Shown in pieces: positions 1 through 10,089 of a stretch of 64,000 nt of DNA. Below the pieces are notes generated by a model. That model made no database searches and had not been told where the DNA came from. It saw only the letters and a program-made list of their open reading frames with translations. The DNA comes from Branchinecta lynchi (taxonomy: Eukaryota > Arthropoda > Branchiopoda > Anostraca > Branchinectidae): assembly GCA_023053575.1 (NCBI GenBank), contig JAKZAP010000014.1:9238001-9302000 (forward strand). The letters are read 5' to 3'. The position numbers and the translations under genes are program-made. Each line of letters opens with the position of its first letter. Within the stretch, counting starts at the first letter, position 1.

Positions 1-181
1 GAAGGGAGGGCTTGTTTTTGGTACGGTGAAACAACTAAGTGGTTCTACTTCACGGCGAAGATGGTGACAGTCGATAACATGCAGTGCAACGATTTGCACC
101 GTGTCTCGAAAAAGTTGTGGCAAAGCGCCTGGTTCTACATGAAGGAAGAACAGGAAGGAATTAGACTTGTGTCTGTGGTCG
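1..181 (+). CDS. Partial internal exon of an unidentified gene
   Basis: The first 60 codons of frame 1 are open without a stop and end in G|GTAAGA, a strong splice donor, at 182. The peptide is rich in Trp, Lys, Glu and Tyr (for example FWYGETTKWFYFTAKM near its start and SAWFYMKEEQEG near its end). It does not look like simple-sequence or repeat translation, and frame 2 stops early. The exon starts before the window, so its acceptor is not visible. I do not recognise the family. No continuing exon was found downstream on the plus strand, where a satellite array and transposons follow. It could also be an old gene fragment. Confidence 0.5.
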
Positions 182-780
182 GTAAGAAGTACTTTTTTGT
201 AGCTATTTCTTTCTTGAAGGACCGGTCGTGTCTATAATGCTAATGCATCGTACTTCCGCAATCGCTCCACCCACTCTTAATCCGTAGACTTGATTGTATT
301 TGACGGTGCAAAACGGATAAGTCAGCTACATTTTATTAGAGCTGTATAACATCTATAGACCTGATTTCCAAACTGTTCAGTCTAGCCCCTAATGACAACT
401 CACTACTTGCGTTTTTTATTTGAATTCTAGATTATGTGCTGTTCTCGCCTCTGACAAAAAACACTAATTTCTGCTGATAAGTATTTAACCCCCGCCGTTT
501 GTTGATCGGTGAGGAAGGAGTGTGGAGAACGAGAATCGAGTAGTGACTATCGAAGCAACTTTTCGATGCTGCAGGATTGCGAAGTTTTCCCCGTTCTCGA
601 TTTTGACAAAAATGTAAGAAAAGGAGAATGGGCTTCTTCTCAGTAGTAAAAAAAAAATGCAAAATAGGAGGAAATTCACTAGGAGGAGTGAGATAAAAAA
701 AACACAACTGCTGATTCTCACATTTGCATTGTTCAGGGGTGTCACTTGGGGGGGGGGGGGACTCCCCCGACCCCCCTCAC
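182..780. other. Non-coding AT-rich stretch
   Basis: This begins with the splice donor of the edge exon. It then holds AT-rich sequence with several A and T runs and no open frame with gene-like content. A G-run followed by C-rich sequence sits near 746-785. A hAT-like end (CAGGGGTGTCACTTGG) starts near 734, but no matching right end was found. Confidence 0.4.
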
Positions 781-904
781 CCCGACTCCGTTATGCTTTT
801 GTCGGGCGTCGGCAAGAAATGAAATCCTGCAAACATTTGTCGGGCAAAACACTGAAGAAATCGGATTCTGCATGCTTTAGTCGTGTCTCGGTATTCTCGT
901 CGGC
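781..904 (+). repeat. Left part of a satellite-like tandem array
   Basis: It contains the same blocks as the array at 2782-3690 (GTTATGCTTTTGTCGGGCGT, then a block with CATTTGTCGGGCAAAAC, then GGTATTCTCGTCGGC). It is separated from the main array only by the hAT-like insertion at 905-2781, so the two pieces were one array before that insertion. Confidence 0.7.
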
Positions 905-2781
905 CAGGGGTGGGAGTGAGACCTATATATCCTATATATCCTATATTTTAAAACTTGTCCTATAATATAATATATTGAGTCAAAAACCCTATTTTCTCCT
1001 ATATTTCAGCTTTTGCTGTTTTTTTCGTAAATTTCCAAATTAATTCTGCAAAAACTGGAAAAAGGTCGAAGTAATTAATATTTCTGCAAAAATGTTATTC
1101 TATTACGTCACTCAGTTTGACGCAGTTGTGTGTTTTTCTGGTCCTTTTCTGAGGTTTTCACGAAGTCAATCAGTAGCGTGTTCGTAGTTCCTTAATTTTC
1201 TATTTGATCTCTGTTCATGGATAAAATTTACCCATCACAGTCTCTCGTCTTGGATACTATGTTTTGCATGGCACTTGCCTTCCGGCCAAGTCCCTCGGTC
1301 GGTCGGTCGGTCGGCCAGCGCGGTGTTTGCGAGTTAGGGTACTTCCAGATATGCTAGGGCGATGGAACTTGGCAGGCCTATCAGGGACACGACCAAACTA
1401 ACTTGGAAATAGTCACTTGCCCGATCCGACCATCGTGGGGGAAGGGGGAGATGGTGGAATCCGGAAAATAGGGACATTCACAACTTTCGAACGGGTGATC
1501 GGGTCGTAATGAAACTTAATATCTGGAAATATCTCGTGTCTCATTTCAAGTTCGGAATGGATCCGATGAATCTGGGGGGGGGGAGTCGGAGGGGGAACCG
1601 GAAATCGTGTGAAACTCTCAAAGTGGAGCGATCGGGATGAAACTTGGTGCGAAGAGCAAGCACACGCTCTACATTCATCACTGACAGGACTGGACCGGAT
1701 TCGGGCACTGTGGGGGGAGGTGGAGGGGGGGGGGTCGGAATTCCGGCGATCCGTCGTTAATGTACTTCCAGGTGGGCTAGGACGATAAAACTTGGCAGGC
1801 ATCTCAGGGACCCGACTAGATTAATTTGGAAACAGTCACTTGCCCGACCTGACTATAGTCGGGGGAGGGGGAGACGGCAGAATCCGGAAATTAGTAGGAT
1901 GCGTAACTTTCGAATGGGTTATCGGATCTTAACGAAACTTGATATCTAAAGACCTCATGTCTCAGCATGCCCATTTTGAGTCCGGACCTGATCTGATGAA
2001 CGGGGGGGGGAGTCGGAGGGGAGAACCAGAGACATCTTACGACGACACGCATATAGTGGAGCGATCAGGATGAAACTTGGTGGGAAGTATAGGCACAAAT
2101 CCTAGGTGCATCAGTGACAGAATCGGACCGGATTCGTGTACCGAGGGGGGGGGGGAGCTATAGGGGGTGTGCTGAATTCCGATGATCGTGATTTAAGGTA
2201 CTTCCAGATGTGCTAGGACGATAAAACTATGCTGGAGCATTAGAAACTTGACATCATTGGGTTAAGACATCGTCACTCTCCGATCCGACCATCCTTTAAA
2301 GAACTCATCTTAACCGCAAAGTACAAAAAACACTTTTAAGCAAAATTTACTTTTTCACGATCGCCATGAGCACATGATCCTTTTTGCCTTAAGGGTTTTG
2401 CTTAGAAATTAATTTTTAGCACCCTTAGTTCGCATCTCAAACGAAAAGTAAAAAAACAACTTTTGACCATCACTTCCATCCTCTGCCCCAGCCTAGCAAG
2501 TTTGGCGCATCTTAACGGAAAAGGGAAAAAAAAAATACTTGTGACCATCACTTCCATCTCACCCAGCCTTGCAAGTGCCATATGAGCTTCCAGCTCTTGT
2601 TGTTTTAAGGTGAGATCCTTAGCTGTTTCACCAGAATTTTCCTTTGTTATTTTGCAGAAGATGAGACATGAGATTTTTTCGTCCAAATAAGCTGTTTTTT
2701 TTATCCTGTATTGTCCTATATTTTGATGTGAAAAATCCTATATACTATATATATTTTAGCCTTAGGTCCCTCCCAGGCCTG
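905..2781. mobile_element. hAT-like DNA transposon copy inserted in the satellite array
   Basis: The ends are CAGGGGTGGGAG on the left and TCCCAGGCCTG on the right, imperfect inverted repeats beginning CAGG. It is flanked on both sides by the identical 8-bp word TCGTCGGC (897-904 and 2782-2789), the duplication length typical of hAT elements. The flanks are the broken ends of one tandem array. Inside each end is sequence rich in TCCTATAT. No transposase frame is seen, so it is non-autonomous or decayed. A hairpin-ended repeat of another family (about 1268-2610) occupies the middle. Confidence 0.7.
1268..2610 (-). repeat. Degenerate-unit repeat element with hairpin end, family A copy 1
   Basis: In reverse orientation this matches 50158-52164 and 56960-59329. 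It has repeated units around AAGTTTCAT and GATCC words, C-rich runs (G-runs on this strand), and a terminal microsatellite read here as TCGGTCGGTCGG at about 1297-1316. The end is an inverted word, GGCACTTGCC next to GGCCAAGT. Its other end near 2570-2610 carries CAAGTGCCATATGAGCT, as in the other copies. It lies inside the hAT-like element at 905-2781. The open frames across it are shadows of the repeat. Confidence 0.6.
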
Positions 2782-3690
2782 TCGTCGGCACATCGGGTTC
2801 TTTTTTATGCATAAGGAATCCAGAAGAAATAAATTTGTTATGCTTTTGTCGGGCGTCGGTCGACACGTCGGCACATCGGGTTCTTTAAGAAATGAAATCC
2901 TGCAAACATTTGTCGGGCAAAACACTGAAGAAATCGAATTCTGCTTGCTTTTGTCGTGCCTAGGTATTCTCGTCGGCACATCGGGTTCTTTTTATGCATA
3001 AGGATTCCAGAAGAGATAAATTTGTTATGCTTTTGTCGGGCGTCGGTCGGCACATCGGGTTCTTTTTATACGCAAGAAATGAAATCCTGCAAACATTTGT
3101 CGGGCAAAACACTGAAGAAATCGAATTCTGCATGCTTTTGTCGTGCCTCGGTATTCTCGTCGGCACATCGAGTTCTTTTTAGTCATAAGGAATACAGAAG
3201 AAATAAATTTGTTATGCTTTTGTCGGGCGTCGGTCGGCTCGTCGGCACATCGGGTTCTTTTTATACGCAAGAAATGAAATGCTGCAAACATTTGTCGGGC
3301 AAAACACTGAAGAAATCGAATCCTGCATGCTCGTCGGCACATCGGGTTCTACTTACACGTAAGAAATCAAATTTTGATTTGATAATAAAATGCTCGATGG
3401 TTTCGTCGGACGTCGGTATTCTCGTCGGCAATCGGCTTCTTTTTACACGAACAAAAAAAAAAATATCAAATTCTGTACATTTTTATCGAGCGCATGCCGA
3501 AAGTTCAAGTCCCATCGGTAAATCAGTCTCTATTAACAGGTAAAAAATAAAGTTCTTTGCAGTGTTTGTGGGCAAAACACAGGAATACTGAATGCTTTTG
3601 TCGGGCGTCGGTATTCTTGTCGGCAGATCGGTTCCTTTTATACGTAAGAGATCGAATTCTGCAATCATTTGTCGGGCACAAATTTTTCCG
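2782..3690 (+). repeat. Satellite-like tandem array, unit about 190 bp
   Basis: Blocks recur in order: CGTCGGCACATCGGGTTC, then an A/T-rich stretch with AAATAAATTTGTTATGC, then TTTTGTCGGGCGTCGG, then AAATGAAATCCTGCAAAC, then TTTGTCGGGCAAAACACTG. The word TATTCTCGTCGGC recurs at 2965 and 3152, a spacing of 187 bp. Later units are more diverged. Because the units are similar, several frames stay open by chance (for example 2956-3543), and none looks like a protein. Confidence 0.75.
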
Positions 3691-4297
3691 GAAAAAACAC
3701 AAATTAAAAAAAAAAATTGCCGGCGTTGCGTTCAACTTGTTCTGAGTACAGTCGCTGGAAGCTTCTCTTTTTAGCGAAAGTTGAAACGAAAAGCCGAATA
3801 TGTGAATTTAAATATATGAGTTTACATCAAAGGAACGATCTCAAACGATGCATTACAGTTAGTTTTATAAAAAATTCAGCCTGCGGCGCATTTTTTACTA
3901 TTTTCTATTTGTAAGAACGGTGCATCATTTAGTATTCGTTTTAGAATAGAAATTCTTGGGGTTTGAAACACGTTAAAAGCCGGAAATTCTATGGTACTAT
4001 AGCTAAATTTTTCCGGAAAAGGCAGATTTAAAAAATTTCGCCTGCGGCTCTTGGTTTTTCGCTTTTTAGCGAAAGCTAAAATGAAAAGCCGAATATGTGA
4101 ACTTTAATATACGAAATTATACCAGCCACTACAGTGGTCTATTCAGTAGTTGTAAAAACCAGATTCAGCAGCAATTTGAAAATTTACTTCTTAAATACTC
4201 ACCAAGGGAGTTATTTCAACCTTCTGTTCTTCCCGTTACTTGTTCTTCCATCGAAATTGCTTTCCGAAATTAAGACGAACTGGTTCTACAGATTCTG
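3691..4297. other. AT-rich stretch with a diverged direct repeat
   Basis: Two related blocks lie about 290 bp apart. 3767-3825 and 4056-4115 share TTTTAGCGAAAG and GAAAAGCCGAATATGTGAA, and each is near a CCTGCGGC word. No gene is seen. It may be the decayed 5' part of the LINE that follows or an older insertion. Confidence 0.4.
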
Positions 4298-5760
4298 ATG
4301 GTCTTAGTGCAGATTTTTTTGAAAATTGAGTGTTCAGCTTTAACACAACACCTTCAGCTGCTATTTCAAATTTGTTTATGCCAGGGTTTGGTTCCGAATA
4401 GTTTCTTCTTGGGTACTATAGCATCGGTGATTAAGCGAGGGAAAGACGCGGACCTTTGCAAAAGGTATCGGCCAATTACAGTTTCTTGTAACATAAGCAA
4501 AATCCTGGAGTACGTCCTTCTTCCAGAAATAATTGAAAAATGTCGCTTTGGTTCAATGCAGTTTGGATTCCGTTCGAGCGCCAGTTGTGCGCACGTGCAT
4601 CACATATTGACAAAAATGATGAAACAGGCTACCCGCGACAAGTCTGCTATACATATATGTTCCATAGAAATAGCTGGTGCTTTTGACAATATTACACACT
4701 CTCTTTTCACACTCTTATTACACACTCTTTTCTCTTATTACTTCTGGCGTGAACCTGTCTGTTGTCTATCTGTTAAAATTTTGGTATGGTCATTTTTCAG
4801 TAAGGTTCAAATGGCAAGGTAGCTTGTCAGAAATTATTCCTGTCCGAACTGGTGTTCGTTATCTCCCTACATCTTCAAATCGGCCATATCTTCTCGTCTC
4901 GATTCTTTGCATCCTGCTTACTTTTATAAAGACCATGCCTTCAGCTACATAGCCTATGCGGACGACTTGCTCTTAGTAAGCCGTAGCCGATCCACACTCA
5001 CAAAAAGTGTAAGTAAGCTGTCGTCGGAACTTCTCAAAATTGGCCTTGAAGTTAACCTGTCAAAATGTGAGTACCTGCATTTCAACCCTTCGTCAAATGG
5101 TTCGAATGTATCCAATCTCTCTTGGATCGTTCATCGTCAAATCAACAGACTCTCTACGGTGGCTCGGCATAACATTCAAATCTTCATTGTCAAAATTTTG
5201 CTCTTCAGTTGTTCAAGAAGTTTCTAGATCAATCCGTACCGCCTATGGGCGCATCGTCCCCAACCAGGGGCGCTATAATCGTAAAGCTTTGGGAAATTTG
5301 TGCAGCACCTTCTGCGCTCCTTCTATACTATTTCGTTCTGGCGTCACTCATGTTCTGCGAAAGAAGGAGATTAAAAAGATGAGATCATGGTATTTTAAAT
5401 ATTCGAAGCACCTGCTCCACTTGTCGATATTATGTCATAACCATACATTGACGGAGAAGTTCAAAATTCAAGACGCAAGTGCTACCCTTTTGGATGTTTC
5501 CTCGTCGCTTTCAAAAATCATGGACGACAGGGCCCAACCAGCGCACGACGTCGTCCAGATTAAAAATTAAGCACGATCGTGGCTATCAGTCTTACGAGCA
5601 AGCACTGTCTGTGTTGACAATCCCGAACCTCTACAACCGAGGAACAGAACTGATACTAAACTTTGGAAGAAAAAAAATGTTGGCAAATGAGAACAATCGA
5701 TCATTGCTCCCCCTGATGCTCCGAAAAATAGCAGGAAAAGACAGCAAAACAAACTAGTGC
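4298..5760 (+). mobile_element. Decayed non-LTR retrotransposon (LINE) with reverse transcriptase motifs
   Basis: Conceptual translation in shifting frames shows ordered reverse transcriptase motifs: a YRPI block near 4470, QFGFR near 4560, an AFDNI block near 4680, YADDLLLVS near 4953, LEVNLSKCEYL near 5046, and RWLGI near 5157. YADD is the catalytic motif of these enzymes. The reading frame breaks several times between about 4740 and 5160, so the copy is dead. The section from about 5330 to 5540 matches a second fragment at 25484-25765. No endonuclease part was found upstream, so the copy is probably 5'-truncated. The clade is uncertain. Confidence 0.8.
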
Positions 5761-6166
5761 CTGTCAGAGGACGAACCTCAAGGTTCATGAACTCGTTTGT
5801 GCCCTTTTTTACAGACTTTTAACAAAGTGAATAATTAGTGTAATTTATTTATTTTATTACTGTATGACCAGCGTATTTTAGTATCTTCTAACGAAGAAAG
5901 CTACGAAGTTGGTTTATCAATAAACGATTTGATGTTGATGAAAACATATGAAATTCGGGTCTCCATGGATGTAATCACGGAAGTAGGCTGCATTGGCGTT
6001 GTAGGTACGACGGGTCAGCTAAGCGGCGCTTACTTTTGAGTAAAGTGCAGTGGAGGACAGCTGCGTAGGCAAAATATGACGCTGCCTAGTGGCTACAGTC
6101 AGGGACCGAAGTGGTGTTAAGTTGTGCCTTCCCTCCATTGCATACGGATTTTTTAGAGGAGACCTG
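5761..6166. other. LINE trailing sequence and an old repeat fragment
   Basis: AT-rich sequence follows the LINE coding region. At about 5945-6025 a piece resembles the family at 33930-34285, 40930-41240 and 43035-43405 (GGGTCTCC, then TTGCATTGGCGTT-like and GGTACGACGGG words). No gene is seen. Confidence 0.35.
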
Positions 6167-6410
6167 AGCCTCGTTTTTGTTGCAATCGCGCTGCCGCATC
6201 GCTGCTGCAGCACTTCTTTGCTTTTGCCTATGTTTGTTTTTGGATTCACTTTCTTCTTGGTTGAAGCGGCAGCGCTGCAGCATCTTGCAGGGAAGCACGG
6301 ACTTGGTCAATGAGCAAGTCCGTGATTCTCGAGAAGCGCTGCAGTGCAGAAACGGATGTAGGAAGAATCGGCCGAGAAGTGGACCTGCAGCATGCAACAA
6401 AAACGAGGCT
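6167..6410. mobile_element. MITE, 244 bp, perfect 18-bp terminal inverted repeats
   Basis: The ends are AGCCTCGTTTTTGTTGCA and its exact reverse complement. CTG stands on both sides, fitting a 3-bp target duplication. The interior is rich in GCTGCAGC words and carries a short hairpin (ACGGACTTG facing CAAGTCCGT near 6297-6325). No coding capacity. Confidence 0.6.
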
Positions 6411-6487
6411 CTGATTGAAATATTCAAATTAATCAATGGAAGTTATGACAATTTTGAAGTTACTGATTTAGGAAGATTCAGCCTTAA

Positions 6488-6927
6488 AGGACACCTGAAC
6501 AATGAAGCCATACTTGAACTCACCATGTAGAATGCATTTACAGACATGGCCACGGAGAGCATTCTTCTCCTGAGCGTGACGTTTTCAAGATAGAGATGTT
6601 CGTTTCTGGAGGTTTGCACATGCAGACAACCAAGACAAAAAACGCAATTCATTCAAATCTTTACAGCGCTGGCCGGATCGTATTGGAATTTCTTCTAGAT
6701 GTACGTTTGGGCTTAACTGGTTAAAAAATATTCCAGAAGAATTGTTGATTGGAGACGTTTGTTCATTTCTAAAATTGTTCGGTACTGAAATAAGGACATA
6801 TGCAAAATGGAGCAAAAATCATAGCTTGGAAACACTATTTCGTGTTTGGATTGGGTTTTCTGCAGGCATTGTTAACGGAAGTCATACAGATATGGATGAT
6901 ACTTGGTACTCTTCATTCAGGTATCCT
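6488..6927 (+). mobile_element. TTAA-flanked MITE, copy 1 (440 bp)
   Basis: AGGACACCTGAA on the left and TTCAGGTATCCT on the right form terminal inverted repeats, bounded by TTAA at 6484-6487 and 6928-6931. The whole 440 bp is closely related to 20503-20942 (reverse) and 24987-25427 (same direction). A TTAA target is characteristic of piggyBac-type elements; the assignment is inferred from the target site only. Short open frames inside are shared shadows. Confidence 0.75.
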
Positions 6928-6931
6928 TTAA

Positions 6932-9886
6932 CCGTCATCGGGGGCACGCGTACAAGCTTGCAAACTCAAGGTTCCACAAGGACGTTTTTAAATGGGGTTT
7001 TGGCCACAGAATCGTTGATCCTTTGAACAGCCTTACCAAAGATGCCGCTAATTCTGAATCGATCAACAGTTTCGAGTGCACTGTTGATGGGATTTTTAAC
7101 TCTGATCAGTTCGACTACTCAAAATTTCTTAGAGTTATTTAGAGGCGAAAGCCTTTTCTCTTGCTTTGTATTATTATTACTTCTCAAATTTCTGGAAGGT
7201 TTCTTTTTATTGTGTACATAAATGGGCACCAGTGACGCACAAGCATGTTGGGGCGAAAGCGAGAAATATTCCTATTTGTATCCATATTTTAGGGACGAAA
7301 CTTAAGCCTTTCGCAGCCCTCGAGAAGGCCGTCAATTTGGGTGCACAATCAATCATAGAAGTTCCATTGGGGAAACCACCAGCGCCTAAAGTTGACGTAA
7401 CCGACGACATTGAAGTTGCTGGACCCCCAACTGACCGGACTCAAGCTGCGGGCGTAGTTACTCAGCCCTACATTAAGACTTCGGAACCTGAAAAATTAAC
7501 GAACAGTGTAGAAGTATGTGGTACAGAGGCCTGAAAATCCCGCACAAGAGTCAGCGGAAATACAGATGGCGTTAAGTTAGCTGACGCAATGGATACAGTT
7601 GAACAACCTTTGAACGCGGCTTAGACCGGAGACATTTTATGTACAAAGGAGGGGTTGTTGTCGAGAGAAGAGAGCCCGACGGATACGACGCCACCTGATA
7701 CTGCGGCAGTTCATTAAGCCACAGATTTGAATGTAGAAATAGTGTGAAGTGACAGACATGATAGCACACAGAGTGTGGAACAATGATGGAAAACTTTGCT
7801 CCGAAACCTCGATTAGAACAGATATAACTTCCCCTGGACAGGAGGAGGTGCCATCGCCAGCCCCCCCCCCCCTCCCATGGAAAAATTTGCAATTGAACGT
7901 GAATAACGCGCAGTAAACCAAGCCAGACAGTCTGATCGTGAAACCCTCTTCGGTCGGTTCCACCTCACGATTGTACATTGTTTTCGGAATCTTTTGAAGG
8001 AAACAAAGATTAAAGCTACTGAATAAGCCACTCACTTCCGATGAGACCTACATCTCACAAATATCTTCTTTTCAAAATTCTACCAGGACATAGCTTGACG
8101 GATTGGATGTTCTGCGGCTGTTCTATGACTGTATCGGAGATATCCCTGGCCGTGTATTAACTCTTTTTTTTCTCTTTTTTTCATGAGCATTCTGAAATAT
8201 ACAGGAATTCGAAGATTTCCAGCCAAATTTGGCGGGCATACATGTCAAGTAAATCATACTTGACATTGGGTTTGTCTCAGCCTCTCAAACTAAAGCTTGA
8301 CTAACAGTCTCCTCTGTCGACGCGTTAGCTGTCGTACATTTTTCAACTCTGATCAGTACTAATATAGTTTCTTCGTGGTGCGTTAAGCCTTTTTCTGATG
8401 CTAATCGCAAAACAATGACGCGATTTGGTGCCGTATCAACGTAGACTTCGCAAGCAACCACTAAAGCTAAGTGCACACACAGTCCAGTAAGAGTCCGCAC
8501 GCGAAAACGCGCATGCGAAATTCGCGTCACTATGCCCGACAGGTTTTTCAGATAAAACGAAATTCGGACCGGAAACTTGGCCCCAGATTTGAAAAATTCA
8601 CTGCTTAGCCTACAGTTAGATGATGCTGATTGATTGCCTAATGTTTGCAAATTCTCTGTTCATTAAAAAATGTCTATTTTATATTGTTTATATAAAATGC
8701 AGGAGGTGTAGCTTATGTAACTTTGAAGTTTGGATAGTCCTGAGGAGTATCAGAGAAAGATGCAATTAAGGAACTGCTTTGATTTGCTTATCCGTAATCG
8801 ACTTTGCTATGCATGAAGCTGATTCCTGACTAGCGGTTTCCAAAATCCATCGATTTTGGAAACTACTGACTTTTACGTTGGTAATCGAGTCATACCCATC
8901 TAGCTGGTCAAGTGCGGCTTTTCGGGAAAGCGGATCAGATATGCCGTCGGGGGAGTTGTCAACGATTATTTTCACAGCATCGCAGTATGTGCGCCTGTGG
9001 TTGCGATGGTCTGATTATCGGACCGTATCCGCATGCGATGCGTCAAAATTCCGGAGCGGAGAAGGAAATTCGCAGCGGACTGCGAAATTCGGACTGTGTG
9101 TGCACGCTACTTAACAAACCACTATTCGCAACGTGTGCATAGGGGGGGGGGGGGGGGGGGGGGGGGGGTTAGGGGAGATATTACTCAAGAGCGATGCATC
9201 GGCATAAGGGAGAACTGTTGCTGCACAGATTCGTTCTAACGGGGAAGAACATGCCAAAGTCGAGATAGCAAAAATAAGGTCTCAAGACTGTTCAGGGGAT
9301 GTTTCTGAATGGTTTGTACAGTCCGCGGAACGACTGAACCGGTCGCAAACGACGCAAGGAGCGGGGCTTAGTTGTGGAAAAAGTTCTACGCGGGGAGACT
9401 AGGTTTGGCGAGAAATCAAAAGCACGAAAACAACTGTGAAATGAAAGTCGGACTGGCAACGGCGCTTGTTACTGAGGAGGAAAAATAATGGAAAGAGATT
9501 CTAGTTCTGCTTTAAGGGGCGTTTCCGCGTCGATGGCTATAGGGCTGAACGGGTAATCCAGTCCACGCGAAAATTAGACAATCTATCAGGCGTTGGAACG
9601 GCTGAGGAAGATGAGTTCTGTCCACGCGAAAATGCCCATTCAGCTGGATGGGAGCACCCGAGTCCACATTTATTCTGTCATCAAATTGTGCAGGCCTTTT
9701 TCCTATCCACGTTCAGCTCAACGCTGTCCCCGGAGCGGTGTTGAACGGGAGGCGTCTATCGAGCTGGATGGCCCGTTCACCTGTTCATCCGTACACACGA
9801 AATGACAAAAAGATCGAGGGCATGCACGCGAAAATGTCCGTCGAGGTCGGCAGGACGAGAGCCATCTCACAAAAACGTCCCCTAAC
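6932..9886. other. Repeat-derived or intergenic DNA with no supported gene
   Basis: A 122-codon plus frame (7166-7531) is followed by more in-frame codons interrupted by stops to about 7740. It has a Pro/Val/Thr-rich composition and may be a decayed element gene; I do not recognise it. An uninterrupted run of 27 G lies at 9142-9168. The stretch near 9180-9260 is related to 10250-10335 (GATGCA.TGGC, then AGATTCGTTC, then GAAAGAACATG-like words), so an old duplication is present. Nothing else is seen. Confidence 0.35.
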
Positions 9887-10081
9887 CCAGGGTTGGTCAC
9901 CAAAAGTAACTTCGTACACCGTGGAAAGTAACCCAAAAGTATCTCAAAGTAACCTAATGTGACCCAAAGTAACCCAATGCAATGTAACCCAAAGTAACCC
10001 AGTGTAACCAAAAGTAGCCCTGAGTAACCCAAAGTATCCTGAAGTAACTCGTACACCCTGGTTCTTGGTGACCAATCCTGG
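9887..10081. mobile_element. hAT-like MITE, 195 bp, filled with AAAGTAACCC-type minisatellite
   Basis: The ends are CCAGGGTTGGTCACCAA and, inverted, TTGGTGACCAATCCTGG, with one mismatch. The 8-bp word CCCCTAAC stands on both sides (9879-9886 and 10082-10089). Inside is a minisatellite of roughly 10-bp units (AAAGTAACCC and variants) at about 9929-10050. The size, 8-bp duplication and CAGG-like end fit a non-autonomous hAT element. Confidence 0.65.
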
Positions 10082-10089
10082 CCCCTAAC

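Noticed and set aside
734..760. CAGGGGTGTCACTTGG, a hAT-type end
   Set aside because: No inverted partner or flanking 8-bp duplication could be found nearby.
2956..3540. 195-codon plus-strand open frame
   Set aside because: It is translation of the 190-bp satellite array, and comparable frames are open on both strands.
2782..3690. Regular repeats resembling a CRISPR array
   Set aside because: Units are about 190 bp with no unique spacers, and this is an animal genome; it is a satellite.
7166..7531. 122-codon plus-strand frame with a Pro/Val/Thr-rich half
   Set aside because: Stops appear soon after, there is no splice context and no known family. It may be an old element gene, but there is not enough to call it.
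9929..10050. TAACCC-like tandem repeats, possible internal telomere
   Set aside because: Units are about 10 bp with AAAG spacers, not 6-bp telomere units, and are bounded by transposon ends with a target duplication.
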